Source of the DNA: Deltaproteobacteria bacterium RBG_13_52_11
Lineage (GTDB): Bacteria; Desulfobacterota; B13-G15; RBG-16-54-18
Length of the DNA: 10,541 nt
Assembly (NCBI GenBank): GCA_001797745.1
Contig: MGQF01000077.1
Coordinates: 156 to 10,696 of the forward strand
Direction of reading: 5' to 3'
Shown here: positions 1 through 7,138 of the stretch, in pieces
Layout: every line of letters starts with the position of its first letter
Position numbering within the stretch: position 1 is the first letter of the stretch
Position numbers and translations under genes: made by a program
Notes under the pieces: model-generated
Told to the model about the DNA's origin: nothing
The model's input: only the letters and a program-made list of their open reading frames with translations
The model's database searches: none

Positions 1-1
1 C

Positions 2-496
2 AACAGGTCGATGATAGAGGCCTTGTCGTCTCTCGAAGAGATAAAAAAGGACTTGAGGATCATCCACCAAACCGGCGAAGGGGACTACCGTTGGGTGACG
101 GGGGAATATGCAAGGAAGGGCTTTCAGGCCTCGGTCCAGTCCTTTATCGTTGAGATGGCCCCCTGTTATCAAGAGGCCCATCTGGTGATCTGTCGTGCCG
201 GGGCCGCCACCATAACCGAGCTCTGTGCATGGGGGAGGGCCTCGATTCTGATACCCTATCCCTACGCTGCTGACGATCATCAGCGCAAAAACGCCCGGGT
301 CTTGGTGAAACAGGGCGCGGGGAGGATGATCCCCAATGAAGAGCTCTCAGGAGAGGGGCTGGCACAGGAGATCCTTCTCCTCTATCACGACCGAAGGGCA
401 TTGAAAGAGATGGAGAAGGGGGCAGCTGCCCTGGGTCGTTCTGATGCTGCTGCCCGCATCGTCGATGAGTGCTACCAATTGCTGGACATAATGTAA
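2..496 (+). CDS. murG: MurG, UDP-GlcNAc:lipid I N-acetylglucosaminyltransferase (C-terminal part)
   Basis: This is the 3' part of murG; the reading frame is open to the left window edge, so the start lies outside and the ATG at 11 is internal. MurG is a GT28-family glycosyltransferase at the inner face of the cytoplasmic membrane. It adds GlcNAc to lipid I to make lipid II. About 164 residues of the C-terminal, nucleotide-sugar-binding Rossmann domain are visible. They include the HQTG motif, the conserved block CRAGAATITELCAWG, and the proline-rich P-Y-P-Y-A-ADDHQRKNA stretch whose acidic/Gln residues contact UDP-GlcNAc in the family. The stop is TAA at 494-496. It precedes murC in the same orientation, separated by a 211 bp repeat-filled gap, which is unusually long for this otherwise tightly packed cluster. 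Identification is secure from motifs and context. Confidence 0.96.
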   Translation, partial: NRSMIEALSSLEEIKKDLRIIHQTGEGDYRWVTGEYARKGFQASVQSFIVEMAPCYQEAHLVICRAGAATITELCAWGRASILIPYPYAADDHQRKNARVLVKQGAGRMIPNEELSGEGLAQEILLLYHDRRALKEMEKGAAALGRSDAAARIVDECYQLLDIM

Positions 497-500
497 ACTA

Positions 501-613
501 TCCCGCCAAGGGCGGGACTTGAGGGGTCAAGGATGCGAGGATTCAAGGGTTCGAGTGAAAACCATTCTAACATGTTTGTAGAACCCCTGACCCCTTTCCC
601 GCGAAACGCGGGA
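501..613. repeat. REPIN-like element: inverted repeat with a hairpin at each end
   Basis: Two short perfect hairpins bound the element: TCCCGCC-AAG-GGCGGGA (501-517) and TCCCGCG-AAA-CGCGGGA (597-613). Just inside each is the same sequence in opposite orientation: AGGGGTCA at 522-529 and its reverse complement TGACCCCT at 588-595. Further in, AGGGTTC (546-552) faces GAACCCCT (581-588). Read inward from each end the arms therefore run hairpin, AGGGGTCA, then a GGTTC motif; the left arm carries about 16 extra bases. This is the architecture of a pair of REP sequences in inverted orientation (REPIN) or a small non-autonomous element. No coding sequence lies inside. The copy number in the genome cannot be seen from here, so the mobile or repeat nature is inference from symmetry. 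Confidence 0.6.
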
Positions 614-621
614 TTGAATCC

Positions 622-680
622 TTCTGGGACAAAAATCGAATTAAGGTCTTCGCCTGAGGACGAGGATTTTGCTCCCAGAA
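622..680 (+). promoter_or_regulatory. Long imperfect stem-loop upstream of murC
   Basis: TTCTGGGA (622-629) pairs perfectly with TCCCAGAA (673-680). The stem continues with small bulges through an A-rich strand (630-637) against GATTTTG (665-671). A small inner hairpin, GTCTTC-GCCT-GAGGAC (646-661, one G-U pair), closes the top. The structure ends 27 bases before the murC start codon and there is no T-run after it, so it does not look like an intrinsic terminator. It could be a leader structure, an RNA processing site, or part of the adjacent repeat element. The pairing is seen in the sequence; the function is not known. Confidence 0.45.
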
Positions 681-707
681 TAGGACAATAAATAATAAGG
701 AACAGGC

Positions 708-2090
708 GTGTACAGGAGAAAAAACGAGCAGATACACTTTGTCGGGATCGGGGGGATCGGCATGAGCGGCATAGCAGAGGTGCTGCTCAATCTCGGCTAT
801 CGCATTACGGGATCTGACGCGAAGGAGACGGAGATCACGAGACACCTGAGCCAATTGGGGTGCAGAATCACCTATGCCCATCAAAGGGAGAATGTGCAGG
901 GGGCTGATGTGGTAGTGATCTCCTCGGCTATTAGAGGGCACAATCCGGAGGTCAAGGAGGCCAAGGCCCAGATGATCCCGGTGATCCCGCGTGCCGAGAT
1001 GTTAGCGGAGTTGATGAGGATGAAATACGGCATCGCTATAGCCGGCACCCATGGAAAGACCACGACAACCTCCATGACCGCCACCGTCCTGGCCCATGCA
1101 GGGCTAGACCCCACTATGGTGATCGGGGGAAGGCTCAACAGCCTGGGGAGTAATGCCCGGCTCGGGGAGGGGGAATTTTTGGTGGCAGAGGCCGATGAGA
1201 GCGACGGCAGCTTCCTCACGTTGTCCCCCACCATCGCCATCGTCACCAATATAGATCCTGAACACCTGGACTACTATGATGACATCGAGCACCTCAAGAG
1301 GACCTTCGTGGAGTTCATCAACAAGGTACCTTTCTACGGAAGCTCCATCCTCTGCCTCGACCATGAAAACGTCCGGGCTATTATCCCCTCGGTGGAAAAG
1401 AGGTACATCACCTACGGCCTCGACCCTCAGGCAAACCTGAGGGGGGAGGCTATCACACCCAGGGGGTGGGGGATCGAGTTCCAGGTCTCCTGGCAGGGCC
1501 GATTGCTGGGAGGGGTGAGACTCGGGATACCAGGGATCCATAACGCATACAATGCCTTGGCCGCCATCGCCTGTGGCCTCAAGCTGGACATAGCGTTCCA
1601 CCTCATCCAGGAGGCTTTAGAGGGCTTTACCGGGGTCCAGAGGAGGTTTCAGCTCAAGGGTGATTATGCCGGGGTAACAATCATCGACGACTATGCCCAC
1701 CACCCGGTAGAGATTAAGGTCACCTTGGCAGCAGCCAAGGGGCTGGGTAAGGGGCGGATCATCGCCCTGTTCCAGCCCCACCGATACACCAGGACGAGAG
1801 ACCTCTTCGACGACTTCCTCACCGCCTTCGCACAGGCCGATGCCCTCTTTATCACGGATATCTACCCGGCAGGGGAAGACCCTATCCCGGGTGTAACTGC
1901 CGAGGCCCTCGTTCAGGAGATCAAAAAGAGGGGCCATCCCGAGGTCCACTACGTGCCTGACAGGGAGAGATTGGTCGAGGAGGTCCTGCCGATGGTGAAG
2001 CCTGGGGACATCGTCATGACCTTGGGTGCGGGGAGCATCTCGGAGGTATCGGAGACCATCGTTGAGGCCTTGAGAAAGGGGTCCTCATGA
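708..2090 (+). CDS. murC: MurC, UDP-N-acetylmuramate--L-alanine ligase
   Basis: MurC is a cytoplasmic ATP-dependent ligase that adds L-Ala to UDP-MurNAc, the first amino acid of the peptidoglycan stem peptide. The product is 460 residues, the usual family length. Visible motifs are the N-terminal Rossmann loop GIGGIGMSG (residues 13-21), the Mur-ligase P-loop GTHGKTTTT (from 113), the acidic block EADESDGSF, and DDYAHHP (327-333), typical of MurC and its close relative Mpl. Mpl, which recycles tripeptides, is less likely given the dcw context. The start is GTG at 708, preceded by AAGGA at 697-701 with a normal spacing. The stop TGA overlaps the murB ATG (ATGA at 2087-2090), indicating translational coupling. 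Confidence 0.96.
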   Translation: MYRRKNEQIHFVGIGGIGMSGIAEVLLNLGYRITGSDAKETEITRHLSQLGCRITYAHQRENVQGADVVVISSAIRGHNPEVKEAKAQMIPVIPRAEMLAELMRMKYGIAIAGTHGKTTTTSMTATVLAHAGLDPTMVIGGRLNSLGSNARLGEGEFLVAEADESDGSFLTLSPTIAIVTNIDPEHLDYYDDIEHLKRTFVEFINKVPFYGSSILCLDHENVRAIIPSVEKRYITYGLDPQANLRGEAITPRGWGIEFQVSWQGRLLGGVRLGIPGIHNAYNALAAIACGLKLDIAFHLIQEALEGFTGVQRRFQLKGDYAGVTIIDDYAHHPVEIKVTLAAAKGLGKGRIIALFQPHRYTRTRDLFDDFLTAFAQADALFITDIYPAGEDPIPGVTAEALVQEIKKRGHPEVHYVPDRERLVEEVLPMVKPGDIVMTLGAGSISEVSETIVEALRKGSS

Positions 2091-3010
2091 TCAACAACGG
2101 TCTGGAGCGGAGGATCAGAAAGGACGGTTTCAAGGGGAAAATCCGGCAAGGGGTCCCCATGAGCGAGATCACCTCCTTTAGAATCGGGGGGCCGGCTGAC
2201 CTCATCCTCTATCCCCGCGACCTGCAAGACCTGCAAATCGTGACGGCCCGCTGCCGAGACCAGGGGGTGCCATACCTCCTGCTCGGCAACGGAACCAACC
2301 TCCTGGTCTCGGACAGGGGTGTACGAGAGCCCTTGATAAACCTCTCCCACGGGTTCGAAGAGATAAGAAAGGAGGGGCAAAAGCTCATGGTGGGGGCCGG
2401 GACCGGGCTCCCCCAGCTGCTTCGCTTTTGCGCGCAGAATGCCCTCATGGGTCTGGAATTGCTGGCCGGCATCCCAGGTACGGTGGGGGGAGGGATCCGG
2501 ATGAATGCCGGGAGTTGGGGCGCGGAGATAGGAGATCTGATCTCCTCTCTGATGGTCATGGACCGTGCAGGAGGGATCAGGCTGGTGAAACAAGAGGAGG
2601 TGGGCTTTGGCTACCGGGGGACCAACCTCCACCCCGAAGAGATCATCCTCCAAGGGGAATTCTCCTTGCGCAAGGGAGAGGGGCCAGAGATCACAAAGCG
2701 GATGGAGGCATTCCTACGGAAAAGGAAGGAAACGCAACCCCTCTTGCTCCCCAGCGCCGGTTCGATCTTCAAAAATCCCCAGGGAATACCGGCAGGGCAA
2801 TTGATCGAAGAGGTGGGGTTAAAGGGAATGCGCAGGGGAGATGCCATGGTTTCACCCCTGCACGCGAACTTCATCGTCAACGAGGGGGCAGCCCGGACCA
2901 GGGACGTCCTCGGCCTGATCGATATGATCCAAGAGCGGGTCTATCAAGAGAAGGGGATTGGGCTTGAGCTGGAGGTGCTCATTATTGGTGAACCAGAGCG
3001 GGCTGCATAA
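2087..3010 (+). CDS. murB: MurB, UDP-N-acetylenolpyruvoylglucosamine reductase
   Basis: MurB is a cytoplasmic FAD enzyme that uses NADPH to reduce UDP-GlcNAc-enolpyruvate to UDP-MurNAc, the substrate of MurC encoded just upstream. The 307-residue protein has FRIGGPADL and GNGTNLLVSD in the FAD-binding domain, then GIPGTVGGGIRMNAG, GYRGTNL, and SAGSIFKNP with the likely catalytic serine at S226. The motif AGQLIEEVGLKG and a C-terminal LELEVLIIG, with the probable active-site glutamate E296, follow. Its compact length suggests a type II MurB lacking the extra loops of the E. coli enzyme; this is inference from length. The ATG start overlaps the murC stop by four bases, and the 3' end overlaps the start of ddl. 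In E. coli murB lies elsewhere; its place inside dcw here is common outside the Gammaproteobacteria. Confidence 0.96.
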   Translation: MINNGLERRIRKDGFKGKIRQGVPMSEITSFRIGGPADLILYPRDLQDLQIVTARCRDQGVPYLLLGNGTNLLVSDRGVREPLINLSHGFEEIRKEGQKLMVGAGTGLPQLLRFCAQNALMGLELLAGIPGTVGGGIRMNAGSWGAEIGDLISSLMVMDRAGGIRLVKQEEVGFGYRGTNLHPEEIILQGEFSLRKGEGPEITKRMEAFLRKRKETQPLLLPSAGSIFKNPQGIPAGQLIEEVGLKGMRRGDAMVSPLHANFIVNEGAARTRDVLGLIDMIQERVYQEKGIGLELEVLIIGEPERAA

Positions 3011-3917
3011 ACGCATCGGCGTGGTGATGGGCGGGATCTCCCATGAACGGGAGGTATCCTTGAAGACCGGCAGCGCCATACTCAAGGCCCTGCAGGAGGG
3101 GGGGTACCAAGCAAAGGGTATTGAGGTATCCGCCGATATCTGCCAACGCCTCCTGGATGAGCAGATAGATGTGGCCTTTATCGCCCTGCACGGGCGGTGG
3201 GGCGAGGATGGAACGGTTCAGGGGCTCCTTGAGCTCCTGCGGATCCCCTACACCGGTTCCGGGGTATTGGCCAGTGCCCTGGCCATGAACAAGATCAAGG
3301 CCAAAGAGATATTTCTCTATCACGGCATCCCCACGCCGGAGTTTATCATCCCTCAGGAGGAAGCGCTGGAGGAACCACCCTTCCCTCCCCCCTGGGTAAT
3401 CAAACCGGCCTCAGAGGGATCGACCGTAGGGATAGGTATCGTCATGGATTACAAGGGATTGGAGGAGGCCATAAGGCACGCGAGGGGCTACGACCGGCAG
3501 GTCCTCGTCGAGCGCTTCATCGAGGGGAAAGAGCTCACCGTGGGGATCCTCAAAGGGGAGCCCTTACCGGTTATCGAGATCGCCCCCAAAGGGGGATTTT
3601 ACGACTACCAGGCAAAGTATACACCGGGGCAGACGGAATACCTCTGCCCCGCGAGGATCAGCGACCAAATGCAGGATGAGGTACAGAGATTAGCCCTCAA
3701 GGCCTATCATGCCCTGGGGTGTAGCGGCTGTGCCAGGGTGGATCTCCTTATGAACGGGAAAGGGGAGGCCTTTGTCACCGAGGTAAATACCGTGCCCGGG
3801 ATGACGGAGACAAGTCTCGTACCCAAGGCGGCAGCCCAGGTGGGGATCTCCTTCCTCCAGCTCGTGCAGATCATCGTGGAGGAGGCTTCCTTGAAGATCG
3901 AGGAGGGAGCAGGATGA
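2988..3917 (+). CDS. ddl: D-alanine--D-alanine ligase
   Basis: Ddl is an ATP-grasp ligase of the cytoplasm that joins two D-Ala to make the terminal dipeptide of the stem peptide. Starting at GTG 2988 it is 309 residues, close to E. coli DdlB (306). Motifs: GGISHEREVSL (E22 matches the first D-Ala-binding Glu), ALHGRWGEDGT, PYTGSGV, SEGSTVG (S145), FYDYQAKY in the omega loop (K210, Y211), and EVNTVPGM with Mg ligands E265 and N267. The Tyr in the omega loop fits a D-Ala-D-Ala rather than D-Ala-D-Lac product. The open frame extends upstream to TTG 2958, but GTG 2988 (or TTG 2985) places GGAGG (2971-2975, inside murB) at a workable distance and gives the family N-terminus. The gene overlaps the murB 3' end by 23 bases in another frame. 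The function is secure, the exact start less so. Confidence 0.93.
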   Translation: MNQSGLHKRIGVVMGGISHEREVSLKTGSAILKALQEGGYQAKGIEVSADICQRLLDEQIDVAFIALHGRWGEDGTVQGLLELLRIPYTGSGVLASALAMNKIKAKEIFLYHGIPTPEFIIPQEEALEEPPFPPPWVIKPASEGSTVGIGIVMDYKGLEEAIRHARGYDRQVLVERFIEGKELTVGILKGEPLPVIEIAPKGGFYDYQAKYTPGQTEYLCPARISDQMQDEVQRLALKAYHALGCSGCARVDLLMNGKGEAFVTEVNTVPGMTETSLVPKAAAQVGISFLQLVQIIVEEASLKIEEGAG

Positions 3918-4639
3918 AAAAAAGGAGGAAATTATTCTTCGTGGGAATGGCAGTGGCCCTCATCGCCTTCATCTGGGGTCTTGAAAGGGGTACCCATCTC
4001 TTGCTCGCCGCCCACCTCCAGTTGGATAAGATCGAGGTACAGGGATGCAGCCGTCTGGACCCCCGGCAGATCATAGAAGCCGCCTCCGTCCCCCCCGAAA
4101 CACCAATGCTCAACCTCGATCTCAGGGAGATCTCCCGGAGGGTGGAGGTCCTGCCATGGGTCAGATCGTGCGTGGTGCGCAGGGTATTGCCGGACAAGCT
4201 CGCCTTGCAGGTAATTGAGAGAAACCCAATAGCCATGATCCGTCTGGATAAGCTCTACTACGTAGATGAAGACGGCACCCCCTTTAAGGAGCCCTCCCCT
4301 GGCGAGGCCCTCGACTACCCCATCGTGACCGGATGGGAAGACCAGGAGTGGAAGGAGGGGGAGAGAAAAGACCTCATCGGAGAGGCCCTGTGGTTCATCA
4401 GGGAGGTGCACAACTACCCTCACCTCTCCAAAGAGGGGGTCTCCGAGATACACTTCAATGAGATCGGCGACGTGACCATATTTACGGCGAAGGGAGGAAC
4501 GATGATTTATATGCGCAGAGGAGATATGGAGCTCAAGATAAGGCGCTTGGAGGAGGTCTGGAAAAGAATTACGGAGAAGCCTGTCCCTGTGCAGTATATC
4601 TTGTATGAAAGTCCCGACCGCATCGTGGTTGGGCTTTAG
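3914..4639 (+). CDS. ftsQ: FtsQ, cell division protein (FtsQ/DivIB family)
   Basis: FtsQ is a bitopic inner-membrane divisome protein. Its periplasmic part binds FtsB/FtsL and links early and late division proteins. The 241-residue product has the expected layout: a short basic cytoplasmic start (MKKRRK), one membrane segment (about residues 7-25), a POTRA domain (about 37-106) opening with LDKIEVQGCSRLDP, then the beta domain with YYVDEDGTPF and YPIVTG. The family is weakly conserved, so the call rests on architecture plus position between ddl and ftsA. The ATG overlaps the ddl stop (ATGA, 3914-3917) and lies just after a GGAGGGAGCAGG stretch that supplies the ribosome binding site. It is somewhat shorter than E. 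coli FtsQ (276 residues), mostly through short termini. Confidence 0.92.
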   Translation: MKKRRKLFFVGMAVALIAFIWGLERGTHLLLAAHLQLDKIEVQGCSRLDPRQIIEAASVPPETPMLNLDLREISRRVEVLPWVRSCVVRRVLPDKLALQVIERNPIAMIRLDKLYYVDEDGTPFKEPSPGEALDYPIVTGWEDQEWKEGERKDLIGEALWFIREVHNYPHLSKEGVSEIHFNEIGDVTIFTAKGGTMIYMRRGDMELKIRRLEEVWKRITEKPVPVQYILYESPDRIVVGL

Positions 4640-4655
4640 GAAAGGGGGTGAGAAG

Positions 4656-5882
4656 ATGGGCAAGAAGGAAGAGTTCATCGTGGGGCTGGACATCGGGACG
4701 ACCAAGATCTGCGCCATTGTCGGCGTCCCCACTGCCAAGGGGTTGGATATCATCGGAATCGGCACCCATCCATCGCATGGCCTCAGAAAAGGCGTGGTGG
4801 TCAATATCGAGAGCACGGTGCAATCGATCAAGCGGGCGGTGGAAGAAGCGGAGCTGATGGCAGGGTGCGAGATCACGTCGGTCTACACCGGGATAGCAGG
4901 TGGACATATCAAGGGGTTTAACAGCCACGGGATCGTCGGGGTAAAGAGCCACGAGGTGTCCGAAGCGGACATGAGGAGGGTCATCGACGCCGCCAGTGCC
5001 ATCGCCATCCCCATGGACCGGGAGGTCATCCACATCTTGCCCCAGGAGTTCATCGTCGATGGCCAAAATGGGATCAAGGACCCCCAGGGGATGAGCGGGG
5101 TCAGGCTCGAGGTCAAGGTCCATATCGTTACCGGGGCAGTCACCTCGGCACAGAACATCATCAAGTGTGCCAATAGGGCTGGATTGCAGGTCAACGACAT
5201 CATCTTACAGCAACTGGCCTCCAGTGAAGCAGCCCTCACCCCCGAAGAAAAGGAGTTGGGGGTGGCGCTCATCGACATCGGCGGTGGAACTACTGACATC
5301 GCCATCTTCCATCAAGGGAGCATAAAACATACCTCCGTCATCTCTCTGGCCGGCGACCACGTTACCGGCGACATCGCCATCGGCTTGAGAACCCCCATTG
5401 AAGAGGCGGAGAAGATAAAAAAGAAACACGGTTGTGCCCTGACTGCACTCGTGGGAAAGGACGAGAGGGTGGAGGTCCCCGCTGTGGGGGAGCGGGGGGG
5501 AAAGGTCATCTCAAAATATACCCTGGCGGAGATCATAGAATCCCGCATGGAGGAGATCCTGTCCCTGGCGCATCGGGAGATCATTAACTCCGGATACGAA
5601 AGCGCCATCGCCTCAGGGATCGTCCTCACCGGCGGATCGGCCCTCCTACAAGGCGTTGCGGATCTGGCCGAACAGATCTTCAGCCTCCCCGTACGCACGG
5701 GGTATCCCCGGGAAATTGGGGGGCTGACGGACATCGTCAAGAACCCCATGTACACCACCGCCGTAGGGCTCGTCCTCTATGGTACAAAAGGTAGCATCCG
5801 CGAAGGGTTTGCCCCTGACGAGAACAATATCTTCGACAAGGTCACCCGGAGGATGAAGGGTTGGTTTAAGGAGTTCTTCTAG
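4656..5882 (+). CDS. ftsA: FtsA, actin-like cell division protein
   Basis: FtsA is an actin-fold ATPase that tethers FtsZ filaments to the cytoplasmic membrane and recruits later divisome proteins. From ATG 4656 it is 408 residues, a normal length. Phosphate-1 loop GLDIGTTK (residues 10-17), phosphate-2 LIDIGGGTTD (205-214) and the adenosine motif LTGGS (324-328) are all present. The last 16 residues (393-408), ending RRMKGWFKEFF, form a basic/aromatic amphipathic helix typical of the FtsA membrane-targeting sequence. The frame is open further upstream to 4605, but that would overlap ftsQ. AAAGGGGGTG (4641-4650) stands at the right distance from ATG 4656, and MGKKEEFIVGLDIG is the expected N-terminus. 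It begins 16 bases after the ftsQ stop. Confidence 0.96.
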   Translation: MGKKEEFIVGLDIGTTKICAIVGVPTAKGLDIIGIGTHPSHGLRKGVVVNIESTVQSIKRAVEEAELMAGCEITSVYTGIAGGHIKGFNSHGIVGVKSHEVSEADMRRVIDAASAIAIPMDREVIHILPQEFIVDGQNGIKDPQGMSGVRLEVKVHIVTGAVTSAQNIIKCANRAGLQVNDIILQQLASSEAALTPEEKELGVALIDIGGGTTDIAIFHQGSIKHTSVISLAGDHVTGDIAIGLRTPIEEAEKIKKKHGCALTALVGKDERVEVPAVGERGGKVISKYTLAEIIESRMEEILSLAHREIINSGYESAIASGIVLTGGSALLQGVADLAEQIFSLPVRTGYPREIGGLTDIVKNPMYTTAVGLVLYGTKGSIREGFAPDENNIFDKVTRRMKGWFKEFF

Positions 5883-5924
5883 GCAGGCACAATGGGAGCT
5901 GATTGAACCGAAAAAATGGCTGCT

Positions 5925-5954
5925 ATCCTCGTGAAAAGAGGATGGGAAAGGAGG
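5925..5954 (+). promoter_or_regulatory. Small hairpin and strong ribosome binding site of ftsZ
   Basis: In the 80-base ftsA-ftsZ gap, ATCCTC (5925-5930) pairs with GAGGAT (5938-5943) around a 7-base loop. Three bases later comes AAAGGAGG (5947-5954), an almost perfect Shine-Dalgarno sequence 8 bases before the ftsZ ATG at 5963. It is much the strongest ribosome binding site in the dcw part of the window, which fits the need for high FtsZ levels. CCTC in the left arm of the hairpin could alternatively pair with GAGG inside the ribosome binding site, so a weak translational switch is conceivable. No convincing promoter was found in the gap. Confidence 0.6.
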
Positions 5955-5962
5955 AGTAAGAG

Positions 5963-7120
5963 ATGTTTGAGCTTGATGAAAATTATGACATTGGGGCACG
6001 GATAAAGGTAATAGGCGTAGGAGGAGGCGGCTGCAATGCGTTAAACACCATGATCGACCTCAAGCTGGAGGGGGTCGGTTTCATCGCCGCCAACACCGAT
6101 GCCCAGGTCTTAAAGATCTCCCAGAGCACCGTGAAGATTCAACTGGGAGAGAGGATCACGGGGGGCAGGGGCGCAGGCGCCGACCCCGAGATCGGCAGAA
6201 AGGCAACCCTGGAGAGTGCGGACCTGATCAGAGAGGCCCTGGACGGGGCGGATATGGTCTTCATCACCGCAGGGCTGGGAGGGGGGACAGGGACCGGCGG
6301 CGCCCCCATCGTGGCCAACATCGCCAAGGAAGTAGGCGCCCTGAGTGTGGCCATCGTCACCAAGCCCTTCAATTTTGAGGGGCGCAAGAGACACCTCCAA
6401 GCGGAGCAGGGGTGGCAAGAGCTCAATAGATATACAGACACCCTCATCACCATCCCCAATCAGCGGCTCCTCACCGTCAGCGGCAAGGAAATGCCGTTGC
6501 TCGAGGCCTTCAGGAAGGCGGACGAGATCCTCTATCAAGCGGCCAAGGGGATATCAGACCTCATCCTGGTCCCCGGATTGATCAACCTCGACTTCGCGGA
6601 TGTCAAGACCGTCATGTCGGAGATGGGCATGGCCATGATGGGCATGGGTATCGCGTCAGGGGAGAACCGTGCCGTGGAGGCAGCGCAGAAGGCCATATCG
6701 AGTCCCCTGCTGGAGGATATCTCCATTCATGGGGCCAAGGGGATCTTGCTCAACATCACGGGAGGACCGGACCTGACCCTCCATGAGATAAACGAGGCCT
6801 CCACCCTTATCCAGAAAGAGACCTGTGAAGAGGCGAATATCATCTTCGGGGCGGTCATCGACAAGCGGATGAACGGCCAAATGAGGGTAACGGTGATCGC
6901 CACCGGCCTCGGCCAAGAGGAAGAAAAACAGGAGCGGCTCCGCCGTCTGCGGGTGATCCCCGATGAGTCGGAAGAAAACATGGATATCCCCACCTTCTTG
7001 AGGAGGGGGAAGAGCATCGATCAATTCTCTGACTTCCGTTTTCACAAGGCCGCGGAACCCTTTCCCGAGGTAGAGGAGAGATACGACGTCCCAACCTTTA
7101 TGCGGAAACAGCCGGATTAA
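5963..7120 (+). CDS. ftsZ: FtsZ, tubulin-like cell division GTPase
   Basis: FtsZ polymerises with GTP into the Z-ring at the division site. The 385-residue protein shows the GTP-binding features in order: GVGGGGCNA near the N-terminus, NTDAQ, and the tubulin signature GLGGGTGTGG (residues 104-113). Next come the NQRLL region and NLDFADVKTVM, which contains the T7 catalytic loop completing the GTPase site of the neighbouring subunit. The unusual part is the tail. A conserved C-terminal peptide of the type that binds FtsA/ZipA is expected once, at the end, and is there as YDVPTFMRKQPD (374-385). A second copy, MDIPTFLRRG (340-349), lies 34 residues earlier, separated by a short polar linker. 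The start ATG has a strong AAAGGAGG. The next gene follows 18 bases after the stop. Confidence 0.97.
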   Translation: MFELDENYDIGARIKVIGVGGGGCNALNTMIDLKLEGVGFIAANTDAQVLKISQSTVKIQLGERITGGRGAGADPEIGRKATLESADLIREALDGADMVFITAGLGGGTGTGGAPIVANIAKEVGALSVAIVTKPFNFEGRKRHLQAEQGWQELNRYTDTLITIPNQRLLTVSGKEMPLLEAFRKADEILYQAAKGISDLILVPGLINLDFADVKTVMSEMGMAMMGMGIASGENRAVEAAQKAISSPLLEDISIHGAKGILLNITGGPDLTLHEINEASTLIQKETCEEANIIFGAVIDKRMNGQMRVTVIATGLGQEEEKQERLRRLRVIPDESEENMDIPTFLRRGKSIDQFSDFRFHKAAEPFPEVEERYDVPTFMRKQPD

Positions 7121-7138
7121 GAGATCCACAAGCTCCCC

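Noticed and set aside
501..622. CRISPR-like or tandem repeat array
   Set aside because: The similar units are in inverted orientation, unequal in spacing and only two in number, with no regular spacers.
1949..2653. Long minus-strand open frame (234 codons) opposite murC/murB
   Set aside because: It lies wholly over the confident murC and murB genes, has no recognisable domain and no ribosome binding site, and is a by-product of GC-rich codon use.
2428..2967. + strand frame of 179 codons inside murB
   Set aside because: It is an out-of-frame reading of murB with low-complexity Arg/Gly/Pro-rich translation.
3932..4876. Long minus-strand open frame (314 codons) opposite ftsQ/ftsA
   Set aside because: It covers two clearly identified + strand genes and its translation shows no family motif.
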